A stretch of DNA of 64,000 nucleotides from Diplocloster modestus (GTDB lineage Bacteria; Bacillota; Clostridia; Lachnospirales; Lachnospiraceae), in NCBI RefSeq assembly GCF_019042245.1, contig NZ_JAHQCX010000003.1, forward strand, positions 310,001 to 374,000. Reading direction: 5' to 3'. A program made the translations under genes and the position numbers. How positions within the stretch are numbered: position 1 is the stretch's first letter; each line of letters starts with the position of its first letter. The notes under the pieces were generated by a model that ran no database searches, was not told the DNA's origin, and saw only the letters and a program-made list of their open reading frames with translations. Shown piece after piece: positions 24,100 through 32,273 of the stretch.

Positions 24100-24144
24100 C
24101 CTCCAAATGTTCAAGAATTTTTGGAAATCTTGAACATTTGGAGG
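24100..24144 (-). promoter_or_regulatory. 17-bp inverted repeat enclosing the sigma gene's Shine-Dalgarno
   Basis: The arms 24100-24116 and 24128-24144 are perfect complements over 17 bases with an 11-base spacer. In the - strand transcript the GGAGG of the sigma gene is in the second arm and would be paired with CCTCC of the first. This can block translation, or act as a palindromic protein-binding site in DNA. Confidence 0.75.
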
Positions 24145-24180
24145 GGACCGGCACCGAACTAATGGGCGTCTTCGTGTTCT

Positions 24181-24233
24181 ATATAAAACAACACAGCCGA
24201 CCACACACCACAAAGGTGAGCAATCGGCTGTGT
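24181..24233 (-). terminator. Terminator-like hairpin inside the sigma leader
   Basis: ACACAGCCGA (24233-24224 on the - strand) pairs perfectly with TCGGCTGTGT (24200-24191) and is followed by TTGTTTTATATAG. It would stop transcripts about 100 bases before the sigma gene unless overridden. Confidence 0.7.
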
Positions 24234-24560
24234 GATACACATAAAGAAGTCCGTCACGACTTCCGACGCCCGCAGGAGGAGGCTTGTCACTTGTCTTGTG
24301 ATGTTCCCGCCCTGTCCTCCGAAAAGGGCGGCAGAAGGACCATATTCGATAGTAAACTGTGTGTCGAAATGTAAGCAGATGGGCGACGAACCTTTTTATG
24401 TGCATGGCTTTCAAATTTTCCATGCGCATTTGGCTCCTTGCCATCTGAACCGCACTTTGCACACGAACCTGCATTTCCCATTAGAGCGGGCAGCAGGTCT
24501 GCCAATGATCCAGGTTCAGTAATTTGATTTTTTTGTAGAATTTTGTCGGGAATTAAAAGG
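24234..24560 (-). other. Leader stretch without a supported gene
   Basis: No frame has a credible start and binding site on either strand. A - strand frame from 24574 has a start inside the terminator hairpin and no Shine-Dalgarno. The stretch looks like a long untranslated leader between two terminators; small inverted repeats such as CCCGCC..GGGCGG near 24307-24333 add to its structure. Confidence 0.5.
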
Positions 24561-24596
24561 AAAGGCGGCCTCATTCATTTAAGAATAAGACCGCCT
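24561..24596 (-). terminator. Terminator overlapping the leader-peptide stop codon
   Basis: On the - strand AGGCGGTCTTATTC (24596-24583) pairs with GAATGAGGCCGCCT (24576-24563), 14 bp with two G-U pairs and a six-base loop, and is followed by TTTCCTTTT. Confidence 0.8.
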
Positions 24597-24642
24597 AACG
24601 CAACTTGAAATTCCCTCTGCTATTTTGATTTTTAACTTTCAT
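24595..24642 (-). CDS. Leader peptide (15 aa) of an attenuator
   Basis: CGGGAGG followed by ATG (24642) opens 15 codons, MKVKNQNSRGNFKLR, ending in TAG that lies in the first arm of the terminator. A ribosome at or near the stop would cover that arm and let transcription continue toward the sigma gene. Such short frames before a terminator are typical of attenuation by ribosome position or stalling. It has good codon form and a strong binding site, but a peptide this short cannot be proven by sequence. Confidence 0.6.
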   Translation of the reverse strand: MKVKNQNSRGNFKLR

Positions 24643-24768
24643 ACACATTCCTCCCGTTTTTCAAAGTCGCCTATATGGTTAGAATTTATCTCCATTGTAT
24701 TCGGTAAATCTGACCAAATTCTGACTGAGTTTTCACTTTTTCCATTTTAATTCCAATTTTCAACATGG

Positions 24769-24813
24769 CAAAAGGGAGCAACCTTCATTGATCAACAAAG
24801 GCCGCTCCCTTTT
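24769..24813. terminator. Terminator between the sigma leader and the transporter array
   Basis: AAAAGGGAGC pairs with GCTCCCTTTT with T-runs on both strands, so it can end the - strand transcript of the first array operon just after the winged-helix gene. It also marks the border between element backbone and array. Confidence 0.85.
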
Positions 24814-24817
24814 ACTT

Positions 24818-25123
24818 CTACTTCTCAAAGCGATAACCGTATCCGTGTACCGTTTGAATCGCATTGATATTTAGTTTTTTTCGTATCTTGTAGATCCGGC
24901 TGGTGACGCTTTCGAGGCCGGAAGCAAAGTCATCAGACATTGCATATTGGTAAAGCTGCTCCCGGGTAAAGGTCCAGCCGGGGTGTAAGGCCAGATAATA
25001 TAAAATGTTGAACTCCATTGTAGTCAACTCCACAACTTGTTCATTTACATAGACCCTGCGTTGGTTTGGGTCAATACGCAAATTCCCATATTGCAGTACA
25101 GCTACCCCCGTCAACAGCTTCAC
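24818..25123 (-). CDS. Orphan OmpR/PhoB-type winged-helix regulator, copy 1 (101 aa)
   Basis: The whole protein is a Trans_reg_C DNA-binding domain: VELTTMEFNILYYLALHPG (alpha loop), FTREQLYQYAM, then SVTSRIYKIRKKLN (recognition helix) and IQTVHGYGYRFEK (wing), as in the C-terminal half of response regulators. There is no receiver domain and no histidine kinase nearby, so it cannot be switched by phosphorylation in the usual way. It starts nine bases after the DtxR-like gene and ends 5 bases before a terminator. Likely a DNA-binding partner or co-regulator of DtxR. Confidence 0.85.
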   Translation of the reverse strand: MKLLTGVAVLQYGNLRIDPNQRRVYVNEQVVELTTMEFNILYYLALHPGWTFTREQLYQYAMSDDFASGLESVTSRIYKIRKKLNINAIQTVHGYGYRFEK

Positions 25124-25132
25124 CTCCCGCGA

Positions 25133-25501
25133 CTATTTCTTTTTGTCCATACTTTGCTTTAGATGCCGAAAGCTATTCTCGCTGATCACATGCTCCATGC
25201 GGCAGGCGTCCTGTTCGGCTGTCTTTAGATCAACACCTGCCTCCGTCAACAAGCGGGTAAAGAAGCAGTGTTTCTCATAGGTCTGCTCGGCTACCTCCCG
25301 GCCTACATCGGTCAGGCGGAGGAAGAAGTCCCCGTCCATGGTGAGAAAGCCGCCCTCTTTCAAGGTAGCTACCGCATGGCACACACTGGGCTTGGACACT
25401 CCCATGTGCCGGGCCACATCTACGGAGCGTACCATCCCTCTTTCCTTTTGGAGTACCAACACGGCCTCCAGATAGTCCTCGCCCGACGCATGGAGTTTCA
25501 T
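25133..25501 (-). CDS. DtxR/MntR-family metal-dependent repressor, copy 1 (122 aa)
   Basis: An N-terminal winged helix (VRSVDVARHMGVSKPSVCHAVATL) and a dimerisation/metal domain are present; the SH3-like third domain of DtxR is absent, as in MntR. Candidate ligands align with known sites: D9 and E12 (MntR Asp8, Glu11), H78 (His77), C100, E103 and H104. C100 sits where DtxR has Cys102 and MntR has Glu99, so the site mixes manganese-type and iron-type features. It lies at the 3' end of the Nik/Dpp-YbtPQ operon, which it presumably represses when metal is plentiful. Confidence 0.88.
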   Translation of the reverse strand: MKLHASGEDYLEAVLVLQKERGMVRSVDVARHMGVSKPSVCHAVATLKEGGFLTMDGDFFLRLTDVGREVAEQTYEKHCFFTRLLTEAGVDLKTAEQDACRMEHVISENSFRHLKQSMDKKK

Positions 25502-25514
25502 TGGAATACCTCCC

Positions 25515-27179
25515 TTATTTCAGATGGATCGCCGCAACATCCACATGGTTTGGAATACTGTTGAAAGTATAAGATTCAATTACTTCGTTGTTAAATACGG
25601 CATACTCGTTTCTGTAATTGAGCGGAATCACCACACTGCTCTCATTGGCGGAGTCCAGCGCCGCAGTATAGATCTCCTGAACGACTGCGGGATCATCTGT
25701 GTTGTAAAGCCCGCCAATCAGTTCCTTGGCCTCCTCGTCGCTCATGGTAGCCAGGGCCTTTGCGACCTGCGGATCGGTAGAGTAGATACCGCTGGGGTCA
25801 GCATAGTCAGTAGACGGATACATATTTGCCACGAAGGTGTATGGGTCATAAGGGAACCAGTAGCTCATGTAGGCGGTCATCTCGTAGTTGTCCTCCATGA
25901 ACACCTGCTGCATGAAGGCCATCAGGTCGATGGGATTGGTCTTGATCTCAATTCCCAGTTCAGCCATAGAGCTCTGGAAAAAGAGCACCATGTTGTCATA
26001 AACGCCCGTAGAGGGGTAGGTGATCGTAAAGGAAAGCACCGTTCCGTCCTTCTCCCGGATGCCGTCCCCATCGGAATCGACCCAGCCGGAGTCCTCCAGC
26101 AAGGCAATCGCCCCATCCATATCGTAGTCCGGGGTGGACACCGTGGCGGTGCAGTAGGGCATATCCGCAGGCATCACCGAGTCCGCCTTTGTGCGCAGAC
26201 CGGAGTAAATATTCTGCGCGATAGATTCCTTGTCAATCGCCATCTGGATGGCTGTGCGGACATTCAGATCATCCAGCGGCGCCACCTCATCGTTCAGCGC
26301 GATAAATTCCGTCACAAAGTCAAAGTCAGAGATCACGCCGGTGATTCCCTCCACCTGGGACAGTTCCAGATAGGAATTGGCGTCCAGCGTATCAGACCCC
26401 ATGATAAAGTCAACCTCGCCGGCCCGCATGGCGGCAACCTTGGACTCTGGAATCACCTTTACGGTAAAGCGGTCCACATCTGGTTCCTCGCCCCAATAGT
26501 TCGGGTTTTTCACAAAGGTGTATTCCGTTGCGGTTTCATTCACGCTCTCAAACATATATGGGCCGGTGCCTGGAGTGTGGGTCATCAGGTATTCGGTATT
26601 CAGAGAGCCGTCCTCATGGAAGGCTGCTGCGGAAAGGATACCACGGGGCATCACCATGGAAAGATCGTTCAGGACATTGTAATAAGGCCGGCTCAGGTGG
26701 AAGGAGACGGTGTACTCGTCATCCACTGTGATTTCAGTGGTCAGCATGTCAAGCTGACCATAATTGGCACTGGTGCCAATTACCGGCTTCATATTGTCGA
26801 AATAGAGCTTGACCGCCTCAGCATTGAAGGCGGTGCCGTCATTGAACTGCACATCGTCCCGCAGATGGAAAGTATAGGTGAGGCCGTCATCCGAGGCAGC
26901 CCAGTCTGTCGCCAGGCAGGGCAGGTACTCACCGTCCCGGTATTCGACCAGTCCCTCATAAAAATTGTTCATGTAATAGGTGGCCTCATAGGACTGCACG
27001 CCGGGGGCAAATCCCATGGAGAAATTGGCGCTTTGCGCAATGGTGATGGACCGTTCCTCCTCGACGGCAGGCGGTGTTGAGGAAGAAGCGGGGTCTGGAT
27101 CATTTGAAGTGGTTCCGCAACCGGCAAGAAGCATGGCGCTCATAACGCCGGTCAGCAGAAGGGACAAGAACTTTTTCAT
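25515..27179 (-). CDS. Lipoprotein solute-binding protein, family 5 (Nik/Dpp/Opp/Cnt type, 554 aa)
   Basis: A signal peptide ends in the lipobox LAGC (Cys21), followed by a Ser/Pro-rich linker; the body has family-5 features (YEGLVEYRDGEYLPCLATDW, FHLRDDVQFNDGTAFNAEAV, NPNYWGEEP, GWVDSDGDGIREKDG). Such lipoproteins capture peptides, nickel or metal-opine complexes outside the membrane for an ABC importer. The permeases and ATPases are immediately upstream in the operon and a DtxR gene is next, which favours a metal or metallophore substrate over peptides. AAGGAGA sets the start. Confidence 0.9.
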   Translation of the reverse strand: MKKFLSLLLTGVMSAMLLAGCGTTSNDPDPASSSTPPAVEEERSITIAQSANFSMGFAPGVQSYEATYYMNNFYEGLVEYRDGEYLPCLATDWAASDDGLTYTFHLRDDVQFNDGTAFNAEAVKLYFDNMKPVIGTSANYGQLDMLTTEITVDDEYTVSFHLSRPYYNVLNDLSMVMPRGILSAAAFHEDGSLNTEYLMTHTPGTGPYMFESVNETATEYTFVKNPNYWGEEPDVDRFTVKVIPESKVAAMRAGEVDFIMGSDTLDANSYLELSQVEGITGVISDFDFVTEFIALNDEVAPLDDLNVRTAIQMAIDKESIAQNIYSGLRTKADSVMPADMPYCTATVSTPDYDMDGAIALLEDSGWVDSDGDGIREKDGTVLSFTITYPSTGVYDNMVLFFQSSMAELGIEIKTNPIDLMAFMQQVFMEDNYEMTAYMSYWFPYDPYTFVANMYPSTDYADPSGIYSTDPQVAKALATMSDEEAKELIGGLYNTDDPAVVQEIYTAALDSANESSVVIPLNYRNEYAVFNNEVIESYTFNSIPNHVDVAAIHLK

Positions 27180-27201
27180 GCTGTTATTCTCCTTTTTTGA
27201 T

Positions 27202-27981
27202 TTATTGCAAGGCCCTCCGCTTGGAGCGGACTGCCTTTACAAGCTCTTGTGAATAGGGCTCCTGAAAATCAGAGAAGCTCCTGGGGTGCTCAAGTGTTTC
27301 GATGATTTTGCCCCTGCGCATGACATGAATCGTGCCAGCCATATACATGGCGGTGTCCAGATCGTGGGTAATCACCAGAAAGCTGATCTGGAGCTCCGTT
27401 TGAAGCTCCTTTAGAAAATCCAGCACCTGCTTTTTCAGCGTGACATCCAATCCGCTGAAGGACTCGTCAAAGATAATGTGTTGGGGCTGGGCGGCCAGAG
27501 CGCGGGCAATACACAGCCGTTTTTGCTGTCCGCCGGAGAGTTCATCCGGCCGGCGGCGGAGTGTGTCCCGTTCCAGCCGTGCCATGTCCAGCAGTTCAAG
27601 ACACCGCTGTTTTCGTTCCTCCGCCCCCATGTGGAACAGCAGCCGCAGGGGCTCCTCCAGAATAGACCCCACGCTCTGGTGAGGGTCTAAAGACCCCAAA
27701 GCGTTCTGCATCACAAGCTGGACCTTCCCTCTTACAGCGCGGAGTTCCTTTCTTCTGCAGGCGGACACCTCCAGACCATCCAGAAACACCCGCCCACCGT
27801 CCGGCCGCTCCACATAGGACAGCACTCTGGCTAAAGTGCTCTTGCCGCTCCCGCTTTCTCCCACGATGGCGGCCACGCCTCCATCTCCAAGCTCTATGGA
27901 GACATCCGAAACCGCATCGAACACGGTATGCCCGCCGCCTGGGATCTGATATTGTTTTGTGATATGTTCCGCTTTCAGCAT
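27202..27981 (-). CDS. ABC importer ATPase, NikE/DppF-like (259 aa)
   Basis: Walker A GESGSGKST, signature LSGGQQKRLCIARAL and Walker B HIIFDESFSGLD are all present; the switch His is in VITHDLDTAMYMAG. One of two ATPases powering the family-5 importer. It overlaps the partner ATPase gene by seven bases. The usual C-terminal oligopeptide-transporter domain is short, as in NikE rather than OppF. Confidence 0.88.
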   Translation of the reverse strand: MLKAEHITKQYQIPGGGHTVFDAVSDVSIELGDGGVAAIVGESGSGKSTLARVLSYVERPDGGRVFLDGLEVSACRRKELRAVRGKVQLVMQNALGSLDPHQSVGSILEEPLRLLFHMGAEERKQRCLELLDMARLERDTLRRRPDELSGGQQKRLCIARALAAQPQHIIFDESFSGLDVTLKKQVLDFLKELQTELQISFLVITHDLDTAMYMAGTIHVMRRGKIIETLEHPRSFSDFQEPYSQELVKAVRSKRRALQ

Positions 27982-28757
27982 AGTCCCTCCTGAAAGAGTA
28001 CGCTTGCCTGCACAAGCTGCCTGGTATATTCGTGCTGTGGATCAGAAAATACCTCCCGCGTTTTTCCTTCCTCGATGATCTCGCCGGCTTTCATAACGGC
28101 TACGCGGTCGCACAGTCTCGCCGCCACGCCAAAGTCATGGGTCACCACAATCATGGAGACGCCGGCCCGCCTCAGCTTCTCCAATTCATTTAGAATGAGG
28201 TATTCGCTGGCCGCGTCAACAGCGGTGGTAATTTCGTCTGCAATGATCAGTTCCGGGCGCTGCAGAATCGTCAGGGCAATCATCACGCGCTGCAGCGTGC
28301 CGCCGGACAACTCATGGGGATAGCTGTTGATGATTTTTTCCGCATCAGGCAAATTGACATCCGCAAGCGCGGCAGCCAGCCGCCCCCGGAACTGTGTCCG
28401 TTCCCTGCGTCCTTTCAGCGAAAAGCCCAGTTCCATCTGTTTCCCCAGCTTGAGCATGGGCGCAAAGGCGGTCATGGGATTTTGCGGAATCATACTAATC
28501 TGCTTGCCCCGATAGCCGTCCAGCTCATTCAGCTTCACCGCAAGCATTTCTTTCCCGTTCCATTGTACGCTTCCGCGCAGGTCAAAAAGCCGTGGATTCA
28601 ACAGCCGCATAATGCACTTGCTGGTCATGCTCTTTCCGCTGCCGCTCTCCCCGATCAGGCCAAGGGCCTCTCCGCTTTTTACGGAGAAGCTAACGGAGCG
28701 CACAAGGGTTTCTTTTGTCTGCTTTGTACGGATGGATAGATTGGTAACTGTCAGCAT
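27975..28757 (-). CDS. ABC importer ATPase, NikD/DppD-like (260 aa)
   Basis: Walker A GESGSGKSM (about 37-45), the Q-loop IPQNPMTAFAPM, signature LSGGTLQRVMIAL and Walker B LIIADEITTAVD are present, with switch VTHDFG. The LSGGTLQR form is typical of NikD. It forms the heterodimer with the next gene product. It starts two bases after the end of the permease gene, so the whole importer is one operon. Confidence 0.88.
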   Translation of the reverse strand: MLTVTNLSIRTKQTKETLVRSVSFSVKSGEALGLIGESGSGKSMTSKCIMRLLNPRLFDLRGSVQWNGKEMLAVKLNELDGYRGKQISMIPQNPMTAFAPMLKLGKQMELGFSLKGRRERTQFRGRLAAALADVNLPDAEKIINSYPHELSGGTLQRVMIALTILQRPELIIADEITTAVDAASEYLILNELEKLRRAGVSMIVVTHDFGVAARLCDRVAVMKAGEIIEEGKTREVFSDPQHEYTRQLVQASVLFQEGLC

Positions 28758-28759
28758 GG

Positions 28760-29578
28760 CTATCCCTCCCTCGGTGCGCAGATGTCCCGCAGGGCCTCCC
28801 CGAACAGGTTAAACCCTGCCGCGGCAAACAGAATGCAGAGCCCCGGATAGACCAGGAACTGCGGATGGCTGAACATCAGTTTATTGGCATTTACAAACAT
28901 GGCGCCCCACTCCGCCGTCCCTGTTTCCAGCCCCAAGCCGAGAAAAGCATAACTGGAGATCATAATGATGACAGAGGACAGCCCTGTGCTGTACAAAACC
29001 AGAAGGTGCGGCAAAATATTGGGGATGATATGCCGGAATACAATACGCAGCTCCGAACAGCCGGACATCCGGCAGGTGATCACATAGGGCTGATTCCGCT
29101 CCCGAAGCACATGGGTGCGGACCACCCTCGCGTTCCAGACCCACATGGCGATTACAATAGACAGGACGATGCTGGCCGCTTTTGACTCAAAGAGCCCCAC
29201 CAGGGTGATGGCAACGAGGAAAGGGGGAAAGGCCATAAAAATATTGGAGACCACTTCAAATATGCGGTCCAGCGCCCCGCCGATATAGGCGCACAGGGTA
29301 GCCACCACGGTGCTGATAACCGCCAGTAACAGCAGTGTGGGCAGCGCGATACTCAGGGAAGCCCTGGCTCCGTAAATCAGGCGGGAGAGGATGCAGCGTC
29401 CAAGTTCATCCGTTCCAAGGGGGTACTGTGCGTCCGGCGGGGCGAAGCTGTGGGCCACATTCAGCTGCATCGGGTCATTGGGCGCAAAGACTGGGGCCAG
29501 CAGCATCACAAGAAACACGAGAAGCATCATGGCAAGGCCGAGGACGGCCTGCGGGCGGTGCATGATTTTGCGGATCAT
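28760..29578 (-). CDS. ABC importer permease, NikC/DppC-like (272 aa)
   Basis: Inner-membrane permease with about six helices. It has the N-terminal LLVFLVMLLAPVFAPNDP segment and GTDELGRCILSRLIYGARASLSI typical of DppC/NikC, and the EAA-type ATPase-contact loop around MSGCSELRIVFRHIIPNI. ATG at 29578 overlaps the NikB-like stop (ATGA); upstream in-frame ATGs lie within that gene and are not used. Works with the NikB-like permease. Confidence 0.9.
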   Translation of the reverse strand: MIRKIMHRPQAVLGLAMMLLVFLVMLLAPVFAPNDPMQLNVAHSFAPPDAQYPLGTDELGRCILSRLIYGARASLSIALPTLLLLAVISTVVATLCAYIGGALDRIFEVVSNIFMAFPPFLVAITLVGLFESKAASIVLSIVIAMWVWNARVVRTHVLRERNQPYVITCRMSGCSELRIVFRHIIPNILPHLLVLYSTGLSSVIIMISSYAFLGLGLETGTAEWGAMFVNANKLMFSHPQFLVYPGLCILFAAAGFNLFGEALRDICAPREG

Positions 29579-30510
29579 AGGCCGCCTCCCTTCTGACTCT
29601 GCGGGTTTAGAAATGCGTTCACGCAGTCCGCGATAAAATTGACCAGGACGAAAATGACGGCGGTGAGCAGTACACACGCATTGATGGTAATGGTGTCTCT
29701 GGCTCCCAATGCAGTGACCAGCATGGACCCCAGCCCCGGGATGGAGAACACGCTTTCCACCATGGCGCTGCCCGCAATCATAAAGCCGAAGCTCTGCGCC
29801 AGCATGGTGATCAGCGGCGGCAGCGCAAACCGGCTCACCAGATTGGCGATTTTCCACTCCGATACGCCCCGGGCCCTGGCATACAGGACAAAATCGCTGT
29901 TATACCCATCCAGGAGCGAGGACCGAAACACACGGATGTTGCCGGCGGCCATAGGAATAGCCAGCGCCAGGGCCGGAAGAATGAAATCCTTCAGGCTATC
30001 CGCTCCCATAATGCTGAAAATAGGGATATAAACCGCGAAGGCGAGCAGGAGCATGAAGCCAATCCAATAATTCGGCAGAGACATACAGATGATGCCGAAC
30101 AGGTAGATGCTCCGATCCGCCAAGCCGCCTTTTCTGCTGGCGGACAACACCCCCAGCGGAATACTGAGCAGAGTGGCAAACAGGAGCGCCATGGCAGCCA
30201 TAACCAGGGTGGGCCGGATGGAAGCCGACAGTTCTTCCACAATTGGCCGCCCGGTGTTATAGGAGTTTCCAAAATCCCCATGCAGGGCGTTCCACAGCCA
30301 GGAGCCGTACTGCTGGAGAATCGGCTGGTCGAGCCCAAGTTCTTCCCGCACCAGTTCAACCTGCTGCGGGGTGGGACGGTTGTAACGGCGCACTGCCAGC
30401 GCCTCGGCCGCATCTACTGGGGACAGGTTGGTATAAAAGAAAGTCAGGATCGTGACGCCAAACAGGACAATCACCAGCAGGCCGATCCGGGCCAATAGTT
30501 TCTTGCTCAT
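29575..30510 (-). CDS. ABC importer permease, NikB/DppB-like (311 aa)
   Basis: Six predicted helices; the N-terminal LLARIGLLVIVLFGVTILTF and RYNRPTPQQVELVREELGLDQP blocks are characteristic of DppB/NikB, and the EAA loop is YARARGVSEWKIANLVSRFALPP. Its start overlaps the end of the upstream YbtQ-like gene by four bases, so the Nik-type importer and the YbtPQ-like pair are co-translated, an unusual union of two transporter classes in one operon. Confidence 0.9.
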   Translation of the reverse strand: MSKKLLARIGLLVIVLFGVTILTFFYTNLSPVDAAEALAVRRYNRPTPQQVELVREELGLDQPILQQYGSWLWNALHGDFGNSYNTGRPIVEELSASIRPTLVMAAMALLFATLLSIPLGVLSASRKGGLADRSIYLFGIICMSLPNYWIGFMLLLAFAVYIPIFSIMGADSLKDFILPALALAIPMAAGNIRVFRSSLLDGYNSDFVLYARARGVSEWKIANLVSRFALPPLITMLAQSFGFMIAGSAMVESVFSIPGLGSMLVTALGARDTITINACVLLTAVIFVLVNFIADCVNAFLNPQSQKGGGL

Positions 30511-32273
30511 ACCTCCGCTTTAACCTCGTTACTTTTCCGCTCCGCAATACGCCACGATTCTGCGGATCTCCGGGAGCAGACAAAATCCGCATAGATACCG
30601 CCCTGCTGCATCAGTTCCGCATGGCGGCCCCGCTGCACAATCCGCCCTTGATCCAGTACAAGAATCTGATCCGCCTCCTGGACAGTTTTCATCCGGTGTG
30701 CGATCATAACCAGAGTTTTCCCGGCGGTCAGGGCCTTGACTGCCTCCTGCAGCTCCGCCTCGTTCTCGGGGTCAACATTGGCTGTGGCCTCGTCCAAAAT
30801 GATGATCGGCGCGTCCTTGAGCATGGCCCGTGCGATGGAGAGCCGCTGGCGCTCTCCGCCGGAGATCGTGGCGCCGCTCTCACCGATGATGGTATCGTAG
30901 CCATCCGGCAGGGCCGTGATAAAGTCATGGCACCGGGCCGTCTTTGCCGCAGCCACCACCTCCTCATGGGTGGCGTCCGGCTTGCCGAACTTGATGTTGT
31001 TCTCAATGCTGTCGTTGAACAGGTACACGCGCTGAAAGACCATGCTGAAATTGTGCATCAAACTATCCAGCGCATAGTCCTTCACATCAATGCCGCCCAG
31101 CTTGACCGCACCGCTGTCCACATCCCAAAACCTTGCCATAAGACTGGTGAGGGTGGTCTTGCCGGAGCCGGAGGGCCCCACGATGGCAGTGGTTGTCCCT
31201 TCCGGTATGGTAAAGCTGACATCGCGGATGATTTTTCGCTCTCCATAGGAGAAGTCCACATGCTCGAAGGAAATATCGCAGTGTTTCGGCGTCTGTACGG
31301 AGCCGCCCTCGTCCATCCGGGGAGCGCGGTCGATTTCCTCCACCCGGTCGATGGAGGCGTCGATCATGGGCAGCATAAAGAACATCTCGCCGGCAGACTC
31401 CAGCTCGCTATATACCAGGAAAGCGGAAACCACCACCATCAGGCAGGTAAAGAGGGTCATACTGCCTTGCAGGAAAAACCAGATTGAGAGCAGAATCGCC
31501 GCCACCGCCGTGACACGCAGGACGATCTGCTCCAACACATTGTAGGGAATACGCTTGCGCTCCAGCTTGAAATTCTGCTGCTCCGTCTCCTCAATCGTGC
31601 GGTTCAGCGTCTGATTGGCCGCTTTGTCTCCATGGAAAGCGCGCACCACGCTCATGCCCTGTATGTATTCCAGCACAGCGTCCACCAGCCTTGTCTGGGC
31701 TGCCAGCCGCCCCGGAGATAACTCTCTGGATTTCTTCAGCAAAAGTGAGTTGACCCAGAGGAACAGAAGCATACCAAGCAGGAATACCAGCCCAATGCGC
31801 CAATCAAAGCACAGGATCGCCAAAGAGAAGATGGTGGTCCGAATCATACCCACCACCGTCCGGGCGATCACCGCAAAGGACATGCTCTCCAGGTCCTCCA
31901 TGGTGGAGGTGGCCGCCGCGGTGAGGCTGCCCAGGCTCTGGGCGTTGAAGTAGCCCATGGGCATATACTTCATGCGCTCCCCGATATGGATGCGCTTTTC
32001 CGCGCACATCCGGTAATTGGCGTGCCCCTCGCTGTTGTGGGCCAGATACCAGCACAGGGCGGCTCCGGCCACGCTGACCGCCATGATCCCAAAGGCCATC
32101 CATGGGGTGGCCCCGGTCATGTTCTGCTCTACCAGGGCGCGGAGCACGACCAGCAGCGCCACAAACTGCAAAGCCTCAAAAATGCTCCGTAACAGTTCAA
32201 AGGCCATTCCCTTATACCAGGTGCCTTTCTGCTCCCCGGCAAAGCGGAAAAACCGTTTATATGCGTCAAACAT
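30507..32273 (-). CDS. YbtQ-like ABC permease-ATPase, pair 1 (588 aa)
   Basis: A six-helix transmembrane domain (about 1-310) fused to an ATPase with Walker A GPSGSGKTT (about 373), Q-loop MVFQRVYLFNDSIENNI, signature ISGGERQR, Walker B IIILDEAT and switch IAHRMKTV; all catalytic residues are intact. YbtP/YbtQ of Yersinia are exporter-fold ABC proteins that import Fe-yersiniabactin. The start at 32273 (MFDAYKRFF) is set by AAGGAGG and overlaps the partner gene by eight bases. Forms a heterodimer with the 32266-34026 product. Confidence 0.85.
   Translation of the reverse strand: MFDAYKRFFRFAGEQKGTWYKGMAFELLRSIFEALQFVALLVVLRALVEQNMTGATPWMAFGIMAVSVAGAALCWYLAHNSEGHANYRMCAEKRIHIGERMKYMPMGYFNAQSLGSLTAAATSTMEDLESMSFAVIARTVVGMIRTTIFSLAILCFDWRIGLVFLLGMLLFLWVNSLLLKKSRELSPGRLAAQTRLVDAVLEYIQGMSVVRAFHGDKAANQTLNRTIEETEQQNFKLERKRIPYNVLEQIVLRVTAVAAILLSIWFFLQGSMTLFTCLMVVVSAFLVYSELESAGEMFFMLPMIDASIDRVEEIDRAPRMDEGGSVQTPKHCDISFEHVDFSYGERKIIRDVSFTIPEGTTTAIVGPSGSGKTTLTSLMARFWDVDSGAVKLGGIDVKDYALDSLMHNFSMVFQRVYLFNDSIENNIKFGKPDATHEEVVAAAKTARCHDFITALPDGYDTIIGESGATISGGERQRLSIARAMLKDAPIIILDEATANVDPENEAELQEAVKALTAGKTLVMIAHRMKTVQEADQILVLDQGRIVQRGRHAELMQQGGIYADFVCSRRSAESWRIAERKSNEVKAEV

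Larger units (their letters stand above)
24818..25501 (-). repeat. Regulatory tail cassette, copy 1 (DtxR + winged helix)
   Basis: This 0.7-kb unit recurs almost unchanged at 35102 and 43015 (winged-helix products differ by 6 of 101 residues between copies 1 and 2, and 6 between 1 and 3, counted by eye). A diverged version is at 58122. It always closes a transport operon. Confidence 0.8.

Noticed and set aside
24064..24474. A 136-codon - strand frame covering the sigma leader
   Set aside because: It runs through a terminator and the inverted repeat and overlaps the true sigma start; no binding site was seen.
23400..24820. Element end with integrase, xis or att site
   Set aside because: The sigma/HTH pair would be expected near such an end, but no recombinase, tRNA or matching direct repeat is visible.
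25524..27080. Long + strand frame opposite the solute-binding lipoprotein gene
   Set aside because: The - strand gene has a signal peptide, lipobox and family features; the opposite frame has none.
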